Shown here in pieces: positions 31,091 through 43,914 of a stretch of DNA of 64,000 nucleotides. Within the stretch, counting starts at the first letter, position 1. Every line of letters begins with the position of its first letter. This DNA is from Pantoea sp. (GTDB lineage: Bacteria; Pseudomonadota; Gammaproteobacteria; Enterobacterales; Enterobacteriaceae). A program made the position numbers and the translations under genes. Location of the stretch: contig NZ_JAPWKD010000032.1 of assembly GCF_028283705.1 (NCBI RefSeq), positions 310,001 to 374,000 of the forward strand, written 5' to 3'. A model generated the notes under the pieces. That model made no database searches. It saw only the letters and a list, made by a program, of their open reading frames with translations, and was not told where the DNA came from.

Positions 31091-32008
31091 TTACGCCAGG
31101 ACCAGATTGGGTGCTTTGAATGCCAGCGGCAGTTCAGCTTCGTCTTCGAAGGTCGCCCATTCCCAGGCTTCCTGTTTTGCCAGTACCGCCTGCAGCAGTT
31201 TGTTGTTCAGTGCGTGGCCAGATTTAAAGGCAGAAAATGCGCCAATAACGTTGTGACCACACATAAACAGGTCGCCGATAGCGTCCAGCATTTTGTGACG
31301 AACGAACTCATCCTCAAAACGCAGACCTTCTTCGTTCAGTACGCGGAAGTCGTCGAGGCCAATCGCACAATCTAAACTACCGCCCAGGCACAGGCCTTTA
31401 GACTGCAGATATTCGATTTCACGCATAAAGCCGAAAGTACGCGCACGGCTGATCTGGCGCACAAACGCCTCGGCCGAGAAGTTAAGCTGATAGCGCTGCG
31501 AGCTGGAATCAATTGCCGGATGTTTAAAATCGATGGTGAAGTCGAGCGAGAAACCATTGTAAGGTTTGATCTCAGCCCACTTGTCGCCATCTTCAACGCG
31601 TACCGTTTGCTTAACACGCACAAATTTCTTCGCGCTGTTCAGCTCGTGGATACCCGCATCCATCAGCAAATAGATAAACGGTGCAGCACTGCCGTCCATG
31701 ATCGGGATTTCTGGTGCATCGACTTCAACAACAATGTTATCGATACCCAGACCGGCCAGGGCGGCGTTCAGGTGTTCAACGGTCGAAATACGCACGCCTT
31801 CATCATTCACCAGACAAGTACTCAGCATGGTGTCGCGCACGTATTTTGCATCAGCCGGGAAATCAACCGGTGGATTCAAGTCAGTGCGACGATAGATGAC
31901 CCCGGTATTAGCCGACGCAGGGCGTAAGGTCAGTGTGACTTTTTTGCCGGTATGTAAACCGACGCCAGTCGCCTGAACAATACGTTTTAGTGTCCTTTGT
32001 TTGATCAT
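31091..32008 (-). CDS. lpxC: UDP-3-O-acyl-N-acetylglucosamine deacetylase
   Basis: The zinc amidase catalysing the committed step of lipid A synthesis. It has 305 residues as in E. coli. The zinc ligands are His79 in [10 protein letters not shown] and the His and Asp of [11 protein letters not shown]; the catalytic His is in [11 protein letters not shown]. The C-terminal tail ends [12 protein letters not shown], the hydrophobic degradation signal recognised by FtsH in E. coli (LAFKAPSAVLA), so proteolytic control is probably kept. The start at 32008 matches E. coli; an upstream ATG adds five residues. It is the last gene of the division cluster. Confidence 0.97.
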   Translation of the reverse strand: MIKQRTLKRIVQATGVGLHTGKKVTLTLRPASANTGVIYRRTDLNPPVDFPADAKYVRDTMLSTCLVNDEGVRISTVEHLNAALAGLGIDNIVVEVDAPEIPIMDGSAAPFIYLLMDAGIHELNSAKKFVRVKQTVRVEDGDKWAEIKPYNGFSLDFTIDFKHPAIDSSSQRYQLNFSAEAFVRQISRARTFGFMREIEYLQSKGLCLGGSLDCAIGLDDFRVLNEEGLRFEDEFVRHKMLDAIGDLFMCGHNVIGAFSAFKSGHALNNKLLQAVLAKQEAWEWATFEDEAELPLAFKAPNLVLA

Positions 32009-32109
32009 CGCATTATCTCGCAATATTACCCATCCGACCGCTAGTATAAATTACCAGCGGGCGAACACTTTAGCACAAAGAGCGGAGAAACCCAATTCTC
32101 GGGTTATTC

Positions 32110-33264
32110 TTAGTCGGCTTGCTTACGCAGAAACGCCGGAATATCCAGATAGTCAGGTTCTTTGCCAGATGCCGTTGCAGGATCGTTGACCACTTTCGCT
32201 GCAGGTTTTTGCTCCTGCGGCAGCGGTGCCATACCATGCTGCTGGTAGCGATGATCCATCACTGGCTGGCTGCTCTGTTTGTTGGTCACCAGGGTGATTT
32301 CCGGACGTTTGTCCATACCGATACCGGTAGCCACCACGGTCACGCGCAGTTCGTCGTTCATCTCTGGGTCCAGAGAAGTACCGATTACCACGGTTGCGTT
32401 GTCCGATGCGAAAGCACGGATGGTGTTACCCACGGTTTCGAATTCGTCGAGACGCAGATCGAAGCCCGCGGTGATGTTAACCAGCACACCACGCGCGCCA
32501 GACAGGTCGATATCTTCCAGCAGCGGGCTGGAGATCGCCATTTCTGCCGCTTCTTCGGCACGGTCTTCACCACAAGCCACGCCAGAACCCATCATGGCGT
32601 AACCCATCTCAGACATCACGGTACGCACATCCGCGAAGTCAACGTTCATCAGACCCGGACGGGTAATCAGTTCAGCGATACCCTGCACCGCGCCTTTCAG
32701 CACGTCGTTCGCTGCACCGAATGCATCCAGCAGAGAGATGCCACGGCCCAGTACTTTCAGCAACTTGTCGTTCGGAATGGTGATCAGTGAATCGACATGC
32801 TTCGACAGTTCAGCGATACCCTGCTCGGCAAAAGCCATACGCTTTTTGCCTTCGAAGTTGAATGGCTTGGTCACCACCGCAACGGTCAGGATACCCAAAT
32901 CTTTCGCAACTTCTGCCACGACCGGCGCCGCACCGGTACCGGTGCCGCCACCCATACCCGCTGCAATAAACACCATGTCTGCCCCATCCAGCGCAGAACG
33001 CAGTGCTTCGCGATCTTCTTCCGCTGAGGTACGACCGACTTCCGGGTTCGCACCCGCACCCAGACCTTTGGTGATATTGGTCCCGATCTGGATCGTCTGG
33101 CCGACCGCTGTTTTACGCAGCGCCTGGGCGTCGGTGTTCACAGCGAAGAATTCCACACCTTCGATACGTTCGCGTACCATGTGCTCTACGGCGTTGCCAC
33201 CGCCACCGCCGACGCCGATGACTTTAATCACCGCGTCATTGGTTAATTCCATAGGTTCAAACAT
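32110..33264 (-). CDS. ftsZ: Cell division GTPase FtsZ
   Basis: The tubulin-like GTPase that forms the Z-ring. It has 384 residues (E. coli 383). The tubulin signature GGGTGTG is at residues 105-111, and the synergy loop contains [12 protein letters not shown] Gln/Pro-rich linker leads to the conserved C-terminal peptide [14 protein letters not shown] that binds FtsA, ZipA and MinC. It lies 71 bp after ftsA, as usual in the cluster. Confidence 0.98.
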   Translation of the reverse strand: MFEPMELTNDAVIKVIGVGGGGGNAVEHMVRERIEGVEFFAVNTDAQALRKTAVGQTIQIGTNITKGLGAGANPEVGRTSAEEDREALRSALDGADMVFIAAGMGGGTGTGAAPVVAEVAKDLGILTVAVVTKPFNFEGKKRMAFAEQGIAELSKHVDSLITIPNDKLLKVLGRGISLLDAFGAANDVLKGAVQGIAELITRPGLMNVDFADVRTVMSEMGYAMMGSGVACGEDRAEEAAEMAISSPLLEDIDLSGARGVLVNITAGFDLRLDEFETVGNTIRAFASDNATVVIGTSLDPEMNDELRVTVVATGIGMDKRPEITLVTNKQSSQPVMDHRYQQHGMAPLPQEQKPAAKVVNDPATASGKEPDYLDIPAFLRKQAD

Positions 33265-33335
33265 GATTTCTCTCCGTTATGTGCCTGTCGCCTGGAGATC
33301 ATAAAAAAAGCCAGCATGATCCCCTTTTACAAAAA

Positions 33336-34592
33336 TTAAAACTCTTTCTTCAGCCAGCTGTTGATGCGTTTAAACCAATTGCCCACTGAAGCACGTTTTT
33401 CCGTTTCAGCATCACCGTTCATATGTGACTCTTTGCCGTAATGCAGCAGACCAACTGCGGTTGAGTAGTACGGCTCCTGCGCATAATCCGTCAGGCCAGT
33501 GATGTTCAGTGGCTGACCAATACGCACCTGCGTGTGGAAAACACGCTGGGCGCAGGCCGCCAGGCCTTCAATCTGCGCCGCGCCACCGGTCAGCACAATA
33601 CCGGCCGCCAGATGGTGCTTCACGCCTTGCTGGCGCAGTTGTTCTTGCAGTTGCAGAATCTCGTCATTCACCAGATTCAGCAATTCGGTGTAACGTGGCT
33701 CAATCACTTCCGCCAGCGTCTGACGTTGCAGGCTGCGCGGTGGACGTCCACCTACGCTCGGGACTTCCACATTCTCGTCTTTACCGACGATGGAACCCAG
33801 CGCACAGCCGTGGCGTACTTTAATCGCTTCGGCATCCGTTGGCGGCGTACCGAAGGCATAGGCGATATCGCTGGTCACCACGTTCCCGGCATAAGGGATC
33901 ACTTTGGTGTGACGCAGCGCGCCGCCGGTGTATACCGCGATATCCATTGTACCGCCACCGATGTCAACAACACAGACTCCCAGCTCACGTTCATCCTCAG
34001 TCAATACTGAGAAGCTGGACGCCAGTCCGGCAAAAATCAGTTGGTCCACTTTCAGGCCACATCGTTCCACTGCCTTCACGATATTTTTCGCCATATCGTT
34101 GTGACAGGTGATCAGATGAACCTTCGCCTGCATACGCACGCCGGACAGCCCAACCGGATTTTTGATGCCTTCCTGATAATCGATGGCATATTCCTGAGGA
34201 ATAACATGCAGGATACGATGCTCGTCACGTACGCGGACCGATTTCGCGGTATGCACGACATTCTCTACATCATCCTGAGTCACTTCCTCTTCGGAAATCG
34301 GAACCATCCCGATTTCGTTCTGACAACTGATATGTTTGCCCGATAAAGCAAGGTAGACGGATGAAATCTGGCAATCTGCCATCAGTTCAGCCTGATCGAT
34401 GGCGCGCTGCACGCATTTCACCACCGACTCAAGGTCATTCACGCCACCTTTATCCATACCGCGAGACGGGCAGCTGCCCACCCCAATAATGTTGACCATA
34501 CCATCGGGCAGAATTTCCCCAACCAGGGCGGCGACCTTCGCGGTGCCGATTTCGAGTCCTACTACCAGTTTTCTGTCCGTTGCCTTGATCAT
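33336..34592 (-). CDS. ftsA: Cell division protein FtsA
   Basis: An actin-like ATPase that tethers FtsZ to the membrane. It has 418 residues (E. coli 420). The nucleotide-binding motifs [15 protein letters not shown] and [14 protein letters not shown] are visible, as is the 1C domain inserted near residues 85-165. The C-terminal amphipathic membrane-targeting helix is [15 protein letters not shown]. Its start overlaps the ftsQ stop by four bases, so translation is coupled. Confidence 0.98.
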   Translation of the reverse strand: MIKATDRKLVVGLEIGTAKVAALVGEILPDGMVNIIGVGSCPSRGMDKGGVNDLESVVKCVQRAIDQAELMADCQISSVYLALSGKHISCQNEIGMVPISEEEVTQDDVENVVHTAKSVRVRDEHRILHVIPQEYAIDYQEGIKNPVGLSGVRMQAKVHLITCHNDMAKNIVKAVERCGLKVDQLIFAGLASSFSVLTEDERELGVCVVDIGGGTMDIAVYTGGALRHTKVIPYAGNVVTSDIAYAFGTPPTDAEAIKVRHGCALGSIVGKDENVEVPSVGGRPPRSLQRQTLAEVIEPRYTELLNLVNDEILQLQEQLRQQGVKHHLAAGIVLTGGAAQIEGLAACAQRVFHTQVRIGQPLNITGLTDYAQEPYYSTAVGLLHYGKESHMNGDAETEKRASVGNWFKRINSWLKKEF

Positions 34593-35428
34593 TGTTGTTT
34601 AGCCTGTGCCTGGTTCTGTTGCTGATTGACTTCCTGTGGCTCTAACGGTGCCGGTGCCCATCCTACGGCGGCACCCGAGTCATAGCGCAAATCGACATAA
34701 CTGATGCGCTTATTACCGCTCTGGGCCTGCTGTTGCAGTTCCGGATAGAGCTCAATAAAACGGTTCAGACGCTTCATGGTATCGCTGCGTCCCAGTTCGA
34801 TGCGCACATCGTCACTGGTCACCAGCTGCCACGAGCGCCGCGCCGTCATCGACGCGACCTTCAGGGTAAACTTGCTGGCCTTCAGCACATCACTCATGGT
34901 GTGATAACCGGCCAGTACCTCTTTCTCACTGCCTTCTGGCCCGTACAGCATCGGCATGTTTTCTTTGCCAATGTGACTGGCCGGGATGCTGAAGGAGACA
35001 CCCTCGGCGTCCACCATATGCAGGTCATTCCAGCGTGCCACCGGAACATACTCCACCAGGTTAATCTTCAGCTCATCAGGCCATTGCTTACGCACGCTGA
35101 CCTGTTTAATCCACGGCAAACGTTCAATTTGCTGCTGGATGATGTCGACGTTCTGCGACATAAACGTGCCCGGTGCGCCGAGTGACAAAATCGCCTGGCG
35201 AATGTCATCGTGCGTGGTGTAATGCGTTTCACCGGTCACCACCAGTTTCGATAATGGCAGGCGGGAAGCATCATTCATCCACTTCAGCACCACCAGCCCG
35301 CCGGCCACCATAATGCCCAGCACAATCAGCAGGAACACGATGCCGAAAAGTCGGGCACCGTTGCTACGCCCGGTGCGCGTGCGCTCCTGGGGTTCGCGGT
35401 TGCGTACGTTCAGCGCCGCCTGTGACAT
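34589..35428 (-). CDS. ftsQ: Cell division protein FtsQ
   Basis: A bitopic divisome protein that joins FtsB and FtsL. It has 279 residues (E. coli 276). A short cytoplasmic tail is followed by one membrane span ([20 protein letters not shown]), then the POTRA domain ([20 protein letters not shown]) and the beta domain with TARRSWQL and [15 protein letters not shown]. The start at 35428 gives [10 protein letters not shown] as in E. coli; the frame is open for ten more codons into ddlB. Overlaps ftsA by four bases. Confidence 0.96.
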   Translation of the reverse strand: MSQAALNVRNREPQERTRTGRSNGARLFGIVFLLIVLGIMVAGGLVVLKWMNDASRLPLSKLVVTGETHYTTHDDIRQAILSLGAPGTFMSQNVDIIQQQIERLPWIKQVSVRKQWPDELKINLVEYVPVARWNDLHMVDAEGVSFSIPASHIGKENMPMLYGPEGSEKEVLAGYHTMSDVLKASKFTLKVASMTARRSWQLVTSDDVRIELGRSDTMKRLNRFIELYPELQQQAQSGNKRISYVDLRYDSGAAVGWAPAPLEPQEVNQQQNQAQAKQQ

Positions 35429-35429
35429 A

Positions 35430-36350
35430 TCAGTCGGCCAGCTCCAGAATACGTGCAACCAGCTGTGGGAAACTCAGTCCCGCCTGCTTCGCCGCCATCG
35501 GTACCAGACTGTGGCTGGTCATGCCCGGCGAGGTATTCACTTCCAGCAACTGGAAATTGTCATCACCATCCACCATCACATCGACACGTCCCCAGCCGCT
35601 GCATCCCAGCGCACGCCAGGCAGCCACCACCAGCGCCTGCAATTCTGCTTCCCGTTCGGCACTCAAACCACTCGGACAGAAGTATTCAGTATCGTCAGAA
35701 ATGTATTTTGCTTCATAGTCATAGAACTCGCTGGCGCTCTTAATTCTGATGGAAGGCAGAATCTGCTCGCCTAAAATACCGACGGTATATTCCGCACCAC
35801 TCAAAAAGGCCTCAACCAGCACGTCTTCGTCGTGACGAAAAGCTTCTTCCAGCGCCGCAGGCAGCGCGTCGAGAGTGTTCACCCGGCTGATACCCACGCT
35901 GGAACCTTCACAGCTCGGCTTAACGAACAGCGGTAAACCCAGGGCTTCAATCGACGCCAGCGTCGCTGCATCTAAGCCGTTGTCCTGCTGCTGACGTGTC
36001 AGCCAGACAAATTTACCCGCAGGCAATCCCCTGCCCTGCCACAGCAGTTTGCTGCGCAGTTTATCCATGGTGATCGCCGAAGCCATCACACCGCTGCCGG
36101 TATACGGCATCTGCTGGAATTCCAGCACCGCCTGCAACGTACCGTCTTCACCGCCACGGCCATGCAGCGCGATAAAGGCTTTATCAAATCCCTGTTGCTT
36201 CAGGTTGAGCACCGACACCTCTCGCGTATCCACCGGATGCGCGTCAATGCCCATTTCACGCAACCCGGCCAGTACCGCGTTACCGGACATCAGCGAAACT
36301 TCACGCTCCGCCGAGGTGCCACCTAACAATACCGCGACCTTCTCAGCCAT
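35430..36350 (-). CDS. ddlB: D-alanine--D-alanine ligase B
   Basis: An ATP-grasp ligase that forms D-Ala-D-Ala for the stem peptide. It has 306 residues as in E. coli DdlB. N-terminal substrate motif [14 protein letters not shown], the ATP-binding [13 protein letters not shown], and the C-terminal metal-binding [20 protein letters not shown]. The Tyr and Ser of the ligase active site lie in these segments. It overlaps murC by 8 bp and ends one base before the ftsQ start. Confidence 0.97.
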   Translation of the reverse strand: MAEKVAVLLGGTSAEREVSLMSGNAVLAGLREMGIDAHPVDTREVSVLNLKQQGFDKAFIALHGRGGEDGTLQAVLEFQQMPYTGSGVMASAITMDKLRSKLLWQGRGLPAGKFVWLTRQQQDNGLDAATLASIEALGLPLFVKPSCEGSSVGISRVNTLDALPAALEEAFRHDEDVLVEAFLSGAEYTVGILGEQILPSIRIKSASEFYDYEAKYISDDTEYFCPSGLSAEREAELQALVVAAWRALGCSGWGRVDVMVDGDDNFQLLEVNTSPGMTSHSLVPMAAKQAGLSFPQLVARILELAD

Positions 36351-37818
36351 TGCGCACCTCCGCTTTCACCGTGGGTTGCAAACGGATTTCTGCCAGCTTG
36401 CGGGCGATTTTTCCAATGTTGCCAGCACCCTGAACGATAACCAGATCGTTACCGGTCAGCAGGGGGGCCAGTGCTTCTGGCAGCGCATCGTGTTCTGACA
36501 CCAGAATCGGGTCCACTTTGCCGCGGCCGCGAATCGCGCGGCACAGCGAGCGACTATCCGCTCCCGGGATTGCCGTTTCCCCTGCCGGGTACACATCCAG
36601 CATCAGCAACACATCCACCTGCGACAGCACGTTGGCGAAATCGTCGAACAGATCGCGGGTACGCGTGTAGCGATGCGGCTGGAACACCATCACCAGCTTT
36701 TTCTCTGGCCAGCCAGCGCGTGCCGCTTTAATGGTCACATCCACTTCGGTCGGATGGTGACCGTAATCATCAACCAGCATGGCGCTGCCTGGCTTACCGT
36801 TCACGGATGCAGTATCAAACTCACCCAGCACGTCAAAACGGCGACCGGTGCCCTGGAAACTCTCCAGCGCGGCCAAAATGGCGCTATCGTCGATACCTTC
36901 TTCGCTGGCTACCGCTACCGCCGCCGCTGCGTTCAGCGCGTTATGGCGACCCGGTGCGTTCAGCGTGACATGCAGTACAGGCTTGTCGTGGCGGATCAGG
37001 GTAAAATAGCCCTGCGCGCCACGCTGCTCGTAATTTTCAATGCGCACATCCGCATCGTCGCTAAATCCGTAAGTGGTGATCTGACGCCCGACGCGCGGGA
37101 TCAGGTCACGGATAACCACGTCATCAACACACATCACCGCACGGCCATAGAACGGCAGGTTGTGCAGGAAGTTAATGAACGTCTGCTTCAGATTCTCGAA
37201 ATCGCCCTGATAGGTATCCATATGATCCGCTTCGATATTGGTGACAATCGCCACCATCGGTTGCAGATGCAGGAAAGACGCATCGCTCTCGTCCGCTTCG
37301 GCAATCAGATAACGGCTGCTACCCAGACGCGCATGGGTCCCGGCGGCTTTCACCAGGCCACCGTTGACGAAGGTTGGGTCCAGACCGCCTTCGGCATAAA
37401 TGCTCGCTACCATCGCCGTGGTGGTGGTTTTACCATGCGTACCGGCAATCGCAATGCCGTGACGGAAGCGCATCAGTTCAGCCAGCATCTCTGCGCGGCG
37501 AATCACCGGAATACGCTGTTCACGTGCCGCAACCAGCTCCGGGTTGTCCTGCGCCACGGCGGTGGAAACCACGACTACGCTCGCATCGGTCACATTTTCC
37601 GGACGATGGTTGAAGTAGATAGTTGCGCCCAGCGTCGCCAGATGCTGCGTGACCGGGTTGGGTGCCAAATCGGAACCGCTAATATGATAACCTTCGTTCG
37701 CTAACACCTCGGCAATACCGCCCATGCCAGCACCACCGATGCCGACAAAGTGGATGTGCCGGACGCGACGCATCTCGGGCACAATAGAACGCAGTTTTGC
37801 CAATTGCTGTGTATTCAT
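36343..37818 (-). CDS. murC: UDP-N-acetylmuramate--L-alanine ligase
   Basis: The first Mur ligase, adding L-Ala to UDP-MurNAc. It has 491 residues (E. coli 491). It carries the N-terminal Rossmann [14 protein letters not shown], the P-loop [15 protein letters not shown], the central [10 protein letters not shown] and [13 protein letters not shown], and the C-terminal [14 protein letters not shown] 70-bp spacer with two small perfect hairpins separates it from murG. Confidence 0.97.
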   Translation of the reverse strand: MNTQQLAKLRSIVPEMRRVRHIHFVGIGGAGMGGIAEVLANEGYHISGSDLAPNPVTQHLATLGATIYFNHRPENVTDASVVVVSTAVAQDNPELVAAREQRIPVIRRAEMLAELMRFRHGIAIAGTHGKTTTTAMVASIYAEGGLDPTFVNGGLVKAAGTHARLGSSRYLIAEADESDASFLHLQPMVAIVTNIEADHMDTYQGDFENLKQTFINFLHNLPFYGRAVMCVDDVVIRDLIPRVGRQITTYGFSDDADVRIENYEQRGAQGYFTLIRHDKPVLHVTLNAPGRHNALNAAAAVAVASEEGIDDSAILAALESFQGTGRRFDVLGEFDTASVNGKPGSAMLVDDYGHHPTEVDVTIKAARAGWPEKKLVMVFQPHRYTRTRDLFDDFANVLSQVDVLLMLDVYPAGETAIPGADSRSLCRAIRGRGKVDPILVSEHDALPEALAPLLTGNDLVIVQGAGNIGKIARKLAEIRLQPTVKAEVRNG

Positions 37819-37846
37819 CTGTCTCTGTTACCTGTGTTTTCCATTT

Positions 37847-37881
37847 GTACCTGAGTCAGGTACGGGTCAGCCTCGCTGACC
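37847..37881 (-). repeat. Tandem perfect hairpins in the murG-murC spacer
   Basis: Two separate 17-nt inverted repeats, GTACCTGA/TCAGGTAC (37847-37863) and GGTCAGC/GCTGACC (37865-37881), stand side by side in the only sizeable gap between mraY and ftsA. They would form successive stem-loops in the dcw mRNA before the murC ribosome-binding site. Neither has a T-run, so processing or stability is more likely than termination. Confidence 0.6.
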
Positions 37882-37888
37882 GATTAAC

Positions 37889-38947
37889 TTATTTCGCGGC
37901 ACCTGCCACTTCCTGCGCAACCCGATCGGTTGCATCAGGAATTGCCACCTGGCGGGCCTTTTCTGCCATGGTCAGCAGTGTGGGGCGATCCCAGTGGCGC
38001 AGCGTGTCCGCTACCACAGCCGCAGTGAACTGCGGCTGCTCAAAAATTTTGGCTGCGCCCGCTTGCTCCAGCGGCAACGCATTCCAGTACTGCTGGCGAT
38101 CTTTATGCATAAAAGGCACGAAAATTGCCGGTAAACCTGCGGCAGCCACTTCACTCACCGTCAGTGCTCCTGAGCGGCAAACCACTACATCAGCCCAGGC
38201 GTAGGCAGCGGCCATGTCATCGATAAACTCGGTGACTTTATGCTGCGGCTCACCCGCATCGCGATAAGCCTGCTGGACGGTTTCCAGCGCACCTTTGCCG
38301 GTCTGATGCCATAAGGTGATGGCATCGCCCAGTTCGGCGGCAACCGCAGGCAGCGTCTGGTTCAGGATACGCGCGCCCTGGCTGCCCCCAACTACCAGCA
38401 CCCGAACCGGCCCGCTACGCCCTGCCAGGCGTTCGGCGGGCAACGGCAGCGCCAGCACATCGGTACGCACCGGATTACCCACCACATCCGCGTTGGGGAA
38501 TGCGCCCGGGAAAGCCTGCATCACTTTGGTGGCGATTTTCGCCAGCCATTTGTTGGTCAGCCCGGCAATACCATTCTGCTCATGCAGCACCACCGGGATG
38601 CCACAACTCCAGGCGGCCAGGCCACCAGGACCCGAAACATAACCACCCATGCCCAGCACCACATCCGGCTGCCAGTTTTTCATAATGCGGCGTGCCTGAC
38701 GCCATGCATTGAAAATACGTACCGGGGCCAGCAGTTGTGCTTTTACCCCTTTACCGCGCAAACCGCTGATGCGGATAAAATCAATCTCGATACCATGCTT
38801 CGGCACCAGATCAGCTTCCATACGATCGGCGGTTCCCAGCCAGCGTACCTGCCAGCCCTGTTCCATCAGATGATGGGCGACAGCCAGACCAGGGAACACA
38901 TGTCCACCGGTTCCGCCTGCCATCACCATCAGTCGCTTCCCACTCAT
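37889..38947 (-). CDS. murG: UDP-GlcNAc:lipid I GlcNAc transferase MurG
   Basis: A GT28 glycosyltransferase that makes lipid II on the inner face of the membrane. It has 352 residues (E. coli 355). Membrane-associating N-terminal glycine motif [19 protein letters not shown], second G-loop [17 protein letters not shown], and the C-terminal donor-binding [28 protein letters not shown] and [15 protein letters not shown]. It overlaps ftsW by four bases. Confidence 0.97.
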   Translation of the reverse strand: MSGKRLMVMAGGTGGHVFPGLAVAHHLMEQGWQVRWLGTADRMEADLVPKHGIEIDFIRISGLRGKGVKAQLLAPVRIFNAWRQARRIMKNWQPDVVLGMGGYVSGPGGLAAWSCGIPVVLHEQNGIAGLTNKWLAKIATKVMQAFPGAFPNADVVGNPVRTDVLALPLPAERLAGRSGPVRVLVVGGSQGARILNQTLPAVAAELGDAITLWHQTGKGALETVQQAYRDAGEPQHKVTEFIDDMAAAYAWADVVVCRSGALTVSEVAAAGLPAIFVPFMHKDRQQYWNALPLEQAGAAKIFEQPQFTAAVVADTLRHWDRPTLLTMAEKARQVAIPDATDRVAQEVAGAAK

Positions 38948-40158
38948 CGACCACCTCGGGTAAACGCCTGGGCTTTTGCCAGACGCGTTTCATAATCTAT
39001 GCGCAACAAAAACACGATGGCCGTCGACATGATAATCAGACTGGAACCGCCGTAACTGATCAGCGGCAGCGTCAGACCTTTGGTCGGCAGCATACCGGCG
39101 GCAGCACCGACGTTAACCAATGCCTGGAAGCTGAACCACACACCGATGGAACACGCCAGGAAGCCGGAAAAGCGCTGGTCAATCTCCAGCGCGCGGCGGC
39201 CAATCGACATCGCGCGAAAAGCGACGAAGAATACCATCAACAGCGCCAAAACCACACCGGCATAACCCAATTCTTCACCGATGATGGAGAAGATAAAGTC
39301 GGTATGCGCTTCGGGCAGATATTCCAGTTTCTGTACTGAATTCCCGAGGCCCTGCCCCCAGAATTCACCACGACCAAACGCCATCAGTGACTGGGTTAAC
39401 TGGTATCCACTACCGAATGGGTCTTCCCACGGGTTCCAGAACGAGGTCACACGGCGCATACGGTAGGGTTCAGCGATAATCAGCAGTACCACTGCAAACA
39501 TGCCGGAGCCGATGATTGCCAGGAACTGCCACAGCTTAGCCCCGGCGAGAAACAGCATAGCCAGCGTGGTCACGAACAACACCACCACCGTTCCGAGGTC
39601 CGGCTGCGCCAGCAGCAACACCGCCAGCACCACCATCACCCCCATCGGTTTACAAAAGCCCCAGAAGTTATTCCGCACCTCTTCAACCTTGCGCACCAGA
39701 TAGCTGGCGAGGTAGCAAAACAACGACAGCTTGGAAAGCTCCGCAGGCTGGATACGCAGTGGTCCCAACGCAATCCAGCGCGATGCCCCGTTAACCGAGC
39801 TACCCACCACCAGCACGATCAGCAGCATCACCACTGTTACCACCAGCATCACGTTGCTATAGCGCTGCCAGAAATCCATCGGTACACGCAACGTAACCAG
39901 CGCCATACCGAGTGCCAGAATGATGTAAAACGCATCGCGCTTGGCAAAATAGAACGGATCTTCGTTCAGTCGCTGCCCTACCGGCATTGAAGCCGAGGTC
40001 ACCATCACGAAACCGACAATCGCCAGACCCAAAGTTAGCCACAGCAGCGTGCGGTCATACAGCACCACTGGCGCATCTTCGTTCTCACGCGACCCCATCA
40101 CCCAATCTTTCAGACGCAGGGAGAGGAAGCTGGCTATCGCGGTGCCGGGAATTCGCAT
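38944..40158 (-). CDS. ftsW: SEDS-family peptidoglycan glycosyltransferase FtsW
   Basis: The division-specific lipid II polymerase that works with FtsI. It has 404 residues, about ten residues shorter at the N-terminus than E. coli (414), with ten membrane spans. The SEDS signatures [28 protein letters not shown]-type region (split here as [10 protein letters not shown] and [13 protein letters not shown]), [14 protein letters not shown] and [20 protein letters not shown] are present. The start codon overlaps the murD stop by one base (TGATG). Confidence 0.96.
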   Translation of the reverse strand: MRIPGTAIASFLSLRLKDWVMGSRENEDAPVVLYDRTLLWLTLGLAIVGFVMVTSASMPVGQRLNEDPFYFAKRDAFYIILALGMALVTLRVPMDFWQRYSNVMLVVTVVMLLIVLVVGSSVNGASRWIALGPLRIQPAELSKLSLFCYLASYLVRKVEEVRNNFWGFCKPMGVMVVLAVLLLAQPDLGTVVVLFVTTLAMLFLAGAKLWQFLAIIGSGMFAVVLLIIAEPYRMRRVTSFWNPWEDPFGSGYQLTQSLMAFGRGEFWGQGLGNSVQKLEYLPEAHTDFIFSIIGEELGYAGVVLALLMVFFVAFRAMSIGRRALEIDQRFSGFLACSIGVWFSFQALVNVGAAAGMLPTKGLTLPLISYGGSSLIIMSTAIVFLLRIDYETRLAKAQAFTRGGR

Positions 40159-41474
40159 CAGCCTAACTCCTTCGCCAGTTGCGCGAACTGGTCGCCGCGC
40201 TGTTCAAAATTACGGAACTGATCGAGGCTGGCGCAGGCCGGTGACAGTAAAACCATATCGCCCGCTTTCACCTGGCTGGCGATCTGCTCCATTGCCTGCT
40301 GCATGGTTTCGGTGCGCGTGGCAATTTCCGGGCGCAGCGCGGCCAGCGCGTCGCCATCACGACCAAAGCAAAACAGTTGTATGTTGTTACCTTGCAGGTA
40401 ACGCGCCAGCGGACTGAAATCGGCCGATTTACCATCACCGCCCAACAGCAGCCACAACGTTCCTTTGACCTGCAAACCATTCAGTGCCGCTTCGGTGCTG
40501 CCCACGTTGGTGGCTTTTGAATCGTTAATCCAGCGCACACCTTTCGCTTCATGCACCAGCTGGAAACGGTGCGACAGGCCGGTGAAGGTGGTTAACGCTT
40601 TCAGGCTGGACGCACGCGGAATATGCACCGCATCCGCCAGCGCCAGTGCCGCCAGCGCGTTGGTATAGTTGTGCTGACCCACCAGCTTCATTTCGTCGGT
40701 GTTCAGCACTTTCTCACCTTTCACCCGCAGCCAGGTGCTCCCCTGCTGCCGGTTGAGATGATAATCACCGAGGTCGATACCAAAACTGACGCAGCGGGTA
40801 TCGGCACCGCGAACCGGCATGGTCATGCCGTCATCGGCATTCACCACGCAGACGCTGGCGTTTTCATAGATTCGCAATTTGGCGGCACGATATTGCTGCA
40901 TCCCCAGCGGGTAGCGATCCATATGGTCTTCGGTCACGTTAAGGATGGTTGCCGCTGCGGCTTTCAGGCTATGGGTGGTTTCCAGCTGGAAGCTGGATAG
41001 TTCCAGCACATACAGCTGCGCCGGGGATTTCAGCAGCGACAGCGCCGGTAAACCGATGTTGCCGCCCACCCCCACCTGCCAGCCTGCGGAACGCGCCATC
41101 TCACCGACCAGCGTGGTCACGGTGCTTTTTCCGTTAGAGCCGGTAATCGCCACAATCGGTGCCTGGGCTTCACGGCAAAACAGTTCGATATCGCCCACGA
41201 TTTCGATACCCGCATCCGCCGCCTCGCTCAGCGCCGGATGCGCCAGGGCAATGCCCGGACTGGCGATGATGAGGTCTGCCGCCAGCAGCCAGTCGTCGTT
41301 CAACCCACCGACATAGCGCTCCACCTGCTCCGGCAATTTATCCAGCCCAGGTGGTGACACACGGGTGTCCATCACGCGAGGGGTCACCCCCTGCGCTAAA
41401 AAGAAATCAACACAGGACAGGCCCGTCAGGCCCAACCCGATGATGACGACTTTTCTGCCCCGATAGTCAGCCAT
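40158..41474 (-). CDS. murD: UDP-N-acetylmuramoyl-L-alanine--D-glutamate ligase
   Basis: Adds D-Glu to UDP-MurNAc-L-Ala. It has 438 residues, the E. coli length. N-terminal [18 protein letters not shown]-loop [28 protein letters not shown] in the metal-binding region, the [13 protein letters not shown] segment, and the C-terminal [19 protein letters not shown]. It lies two bases after mraY and is coupled with ftsW by a TGATG overlap. Confidence 0.97.
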   Translation of the reverse strand: MADYRGRKVVIIGLGLTGLSCVDFFLAQGVTPRVMDTRVSPPGLDKLPEQVERYVGGLNDDWLLAADLIIASPGIALAHPALSEAADAGIEIVGDIELFCREAQAPIVAITGSNGKSTVTTLVGEMARSAGWQVGVGGNIGLPALSLLKSPAQLYVLELSSFQLETTHSLKAAAATILNVTEDHMDRYPLGMQQYRAAKLRIYENASVCVVNADDGMTMPVRGADTRCVSFGIDLGDYHLNRQQGSTWLRVKGEKVLNTDEMKLVGQHNYTNALAALALADAVHIPRASSLKALTTFTGLSHRFQLVHEAKGVRWINDSKATNVGSTEAALNGLQVKGTLWLLLGGDGKSADFSPLARYLQGNNIQLFCFGRDGDALAALRPEIATRTETMQQAMEQIASQVKAGDMVLLSPACASLDQFRNFEQRGDQFAQLAKELG

Positions 41475-41476
41475 AA

Positions 41477-42559
41477 TTAACGTACCTTCAGCGTTGCCAG
41501 GCCAATCAGCACCAGCATCAGCGAAATGATCCAGAAGCGCACGATGACGCGCGGCTCCGGCCAGCCTTTCAATTCATAATGGTGATGGATCGGGGCCATG
41601 CGGAAAATACGTTGCCCGCGCAGCTTGAACGATCCCACCTGCAGGATCACCGACAGCGTTTCAACCACGAACACGCCCCCCATGATCACCAGCAAAAATT
41701 CCTGACGCAGCAGCACCGCAATGGTACCCAGCGCGCCACCCAGCGCCAGTGAACCTACATCGCCCATAAAGACCTGCGCCGGATAGGTGTTGAACCACAG
41801 GAAGCCAAGACCGGCCCCGACAATGGCGGTACACACAATCACCAGCTCACCGGCATGACGCAGATACGGGATGTGTAAGTACTCAGCAAACTTCACGTTA
41901 CCGGTCGCCCAGGCCACCAGCGCAAAACCGGCCGCGACAAACACCGTGGGCATGATTGCCAGGCCATCCAGACCATCGGTAAGGTTGACCGCGTTCCCGG
42001 TGCCGACAATCACGAAGTAGGCCAGCAGAACGTAGAACAGCCCCAGCTGCGGCATGATGTCTTTAAAGAACGGCACCACCAGCTCGGTCGCCGGGGTATC
42101 TTTGCCCGCCAGATAGAGCGCGAAGGCCACACCCAGCGAGATCACCGACATCCAGAAATATTTCCAGCGTGCAATCAGGCCTTTGGTGTCTTTGCGCACC
42201 ACTTTGCGGTAATCATCGACAAAACCGATAATGCCAAAGCCGATCAGCACAGCCAGTACGCACCAGACATACGGGTTCGACGGATACGCCCACATCAGCA
42301 CCGACACGGTGATGGAGGTGAGGATCATGATGCCGCCCATGGTCGGGGTGCCGCGTTTACTGAAATGCGACTCAGGACCATCGTTACGCACCACCTGACC
42401 AATCTGCAGCTTTTGCAGCCAGGCAATCAGACGGGGGCCCATCCACAATGAGATGAACAACGCGGTCAGCAGGCTGACAATGGCGCGAAACGTCAGATAG
42501 GAAAAGACGTTAAAGCCGGAATAAAGTGCGACCAAATGCTCGGCCAGCCAGACTAGCAT
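41477..42559 (-). CDS. mraY: Phospho-MurNAc-pentapeptide transferase MraY
   Basis: An integral membrane enzyme that forms lipid I from UDP-MurNAc-pentapeptide and undecaprenyl phosphate. It has 360 residues and ten membrane spans as in E. coli. Catalytic aspartates are in [10 protein letters not shown] and [13 protein letters not shown]; the substrate-binding [11 protein letters not shown] loop follows near residue 325. The start overlaps the murF stop by seven bases. Confidence 0.98.
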   Translation of the reverse strand: MLVWLAEHLVALYSGFNVFSYLTFRAIVSLLTALFISLWMGPRLIAWLQKLQIGQVVRNDGPESHFSKRGTPTMGGIMILTSITVSVLMWAYPSNPYVWCVLAVLIGFGIIGFVDDYRKVVRKDTKGLIARWKYFWMSVISLGVAFALYLAGKDTPATELVVPFFKDIMPQLGLFYVLLAYFVIVGTGNAVNLTDGLDGLAIMPTVFVAAGFALVAWATGNVKFAEYLHIPYLRHAGELVIVCTAIVGAGLGFLWFNTYPAQVFMGDVGSLALGGALGTIAVLLRQEFLLVIMGGVFVVETLSVILQVGSFKLRGQRIFRMAPIHHHYELKGWPEPRVIVRFWIISLMLVLIGLATLKVR

Positions 42560-43914
42560 GTTCCTTTCTCCTGTAAGCTCTGTACTACCTGCTCCATGGC
42601 GGCACTACGCGAACCCTTAATCAAAATGGTAATGTCCTGATGTTCGGACAATAGCGTCCGCAAACGTTCAATCAGCGCGGCTTTACTGGCGAAATGCTCG
42701 CCATTGCCACTGTTTTCACTGATCAACTGGCTTAAGCGTCCGGTGCTCAGCACACAATCAATTCCGGCGGCTTTTGCCGCGTCACCGACCTGACGATGGC
42801 AAGCTTCAGCCTCCTCCCCAAGTTCGGCCATATCACCCACCACCATCACGCGGTAGCCCGGCATATCACCCAGCACCTGCGCAGCAGCGGTCATAGAACC
42901 GACATTGGCGTTGTAGCTATCATCAAGCAGAAGTTGATGTTCAGCCAGACGAACCGGGAACAAGCGTCCGGGAACCGGCTGCAAGGTTTTCAGGCCAGCC
43001 TGAATCGCGCTCAGCGGTGCATCGACCGATAACGCTAATGCCGCTGCCGCCAGCGCGTTGGCAATGTTGTGACGTCCCGGCAGTGGCAGCGTGATGGCAA
43101 TGTCGCCACGCGGGGTATGCAGCGTGAACAGGGTGGCATCCGGGCGTAGCGTGATATCGCTGGCACGGAACTCAGCATCCGCCTGCGGCTGCGGCGAGAA
43201 ACGCCACAGGGTTTTACCGGCAAACTGCGGCTGCCAGTTCAGCAGATCATTACTCTCTGCGTTGATGATGGCTGTGCCATGAGGCGGCAAACCGGCAAAA
43301 ATCTCGCCCTTCGCTTTGGCAACGCCTGCCAGTGAACCAAACCCTTCCAGATGCGCAGCGGCCAGGTTATTGACCAGCGCCGTCTCCGGACGCACCAGAT
43401 CGGTGGTGTAAGCAATTTCGCCCTGATGGTTAGCACCCAGCTCAATCACCGCATATTCATGTTCTTTGGTCAGACGCAGCAGCGTCATCGGCACGCCAAA
43501 ATCATTGTTCAGGTTGCCAGCGGTATACAGCGTTTCACCACACTGGCGCAGAATCGCGGCGGTCATCTCTTTGACCGAGGTTTTACCCGACGAACCGGTC
43601 AACGCCACCACGCGTGCTTTCACCTGCTGGCGCACCCAGGCACCGAGGCGACCAAAAGCAATGCGCGTATCGGCCACCACCACCTGCGGTACAGCCGCCG
43701 GTAATGGTTTACTGACCAGTAACGCCTGCGCCCCCTGGGCAATGGCATCCGCTGCGAAATCATGGGCATCGAAACGCTCACCCACCAGCGCGACAAACAG
43801 GCAACCCGCCGTCACTTTGCGGGTGTCGGTCACCACGTCACTAACGCTGAGATCGTGACCGTTAAGCGTGCCGCCTGAGATTTCCGCCAGGGTTGTGAGT
43901 GAAAGCGGGATCAT
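42553..43914 (-). CDS. murF: UDP-MurNAc-tripeptide--D-alanyl-D-alanine ligase
   Basis: Adds D-Ala-D-Ala to complete the pentapeptide. It has 453 residues (E. coli 452). P-loop [46 protein letters not shown], the central [14 protein letters not shown] and the C-terminal [10 protein letters not shown] and [10 protein letters not shown]. Overlaps murE by four bases and mraY by seven, consistent with tight translational coupling. Confidence 0.97.
   Translation of the reverse strand: MIPLSLTTLAEISGGTLNGHDLSVSDVVTDTRKVTAGCLFVALVGERFDAHDFAADAIAQGAQALLVSKPLPAAVPQVVVADTRIAFGRLGAWVRQQVKARVVALTGSSGKTSVKEMTAAILRQCGETLYTAGNLNNDFGVPMTLLRLTKEHEYAVIELGANHQGEIAYTTDLVRPETALVNNLAAAHLEGFGSLAGVAKAKGEIFAGLPPHGTAIINAESNDLLNWQPQFAGKTLWRFSPQPQADAEFRASDITLRPDATLFTLHTPRGDIAITLPLPGRHNIANALAAAALALSVDAPLSAIQAGLKTLQPVPGRLFPVRLAEHQLLLDDSYNANVGSMTAAAQVLGDMPGYRVMVVGDMAELGEEAEACHRQVGDAAKAAGIDCVLSTGRLSQLISENSGNGEHFASKAALIERLRTLLSEHQDITILIKGSRSAAMEQVVQSLQEKGTC

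Noticed and set aside
36673-37704. Plus-strand open frame of 343 codons opposite murC
   Set aside because: Long only because murC has few stop codons on the other strand; the His/Arg-rich translation matches no family.
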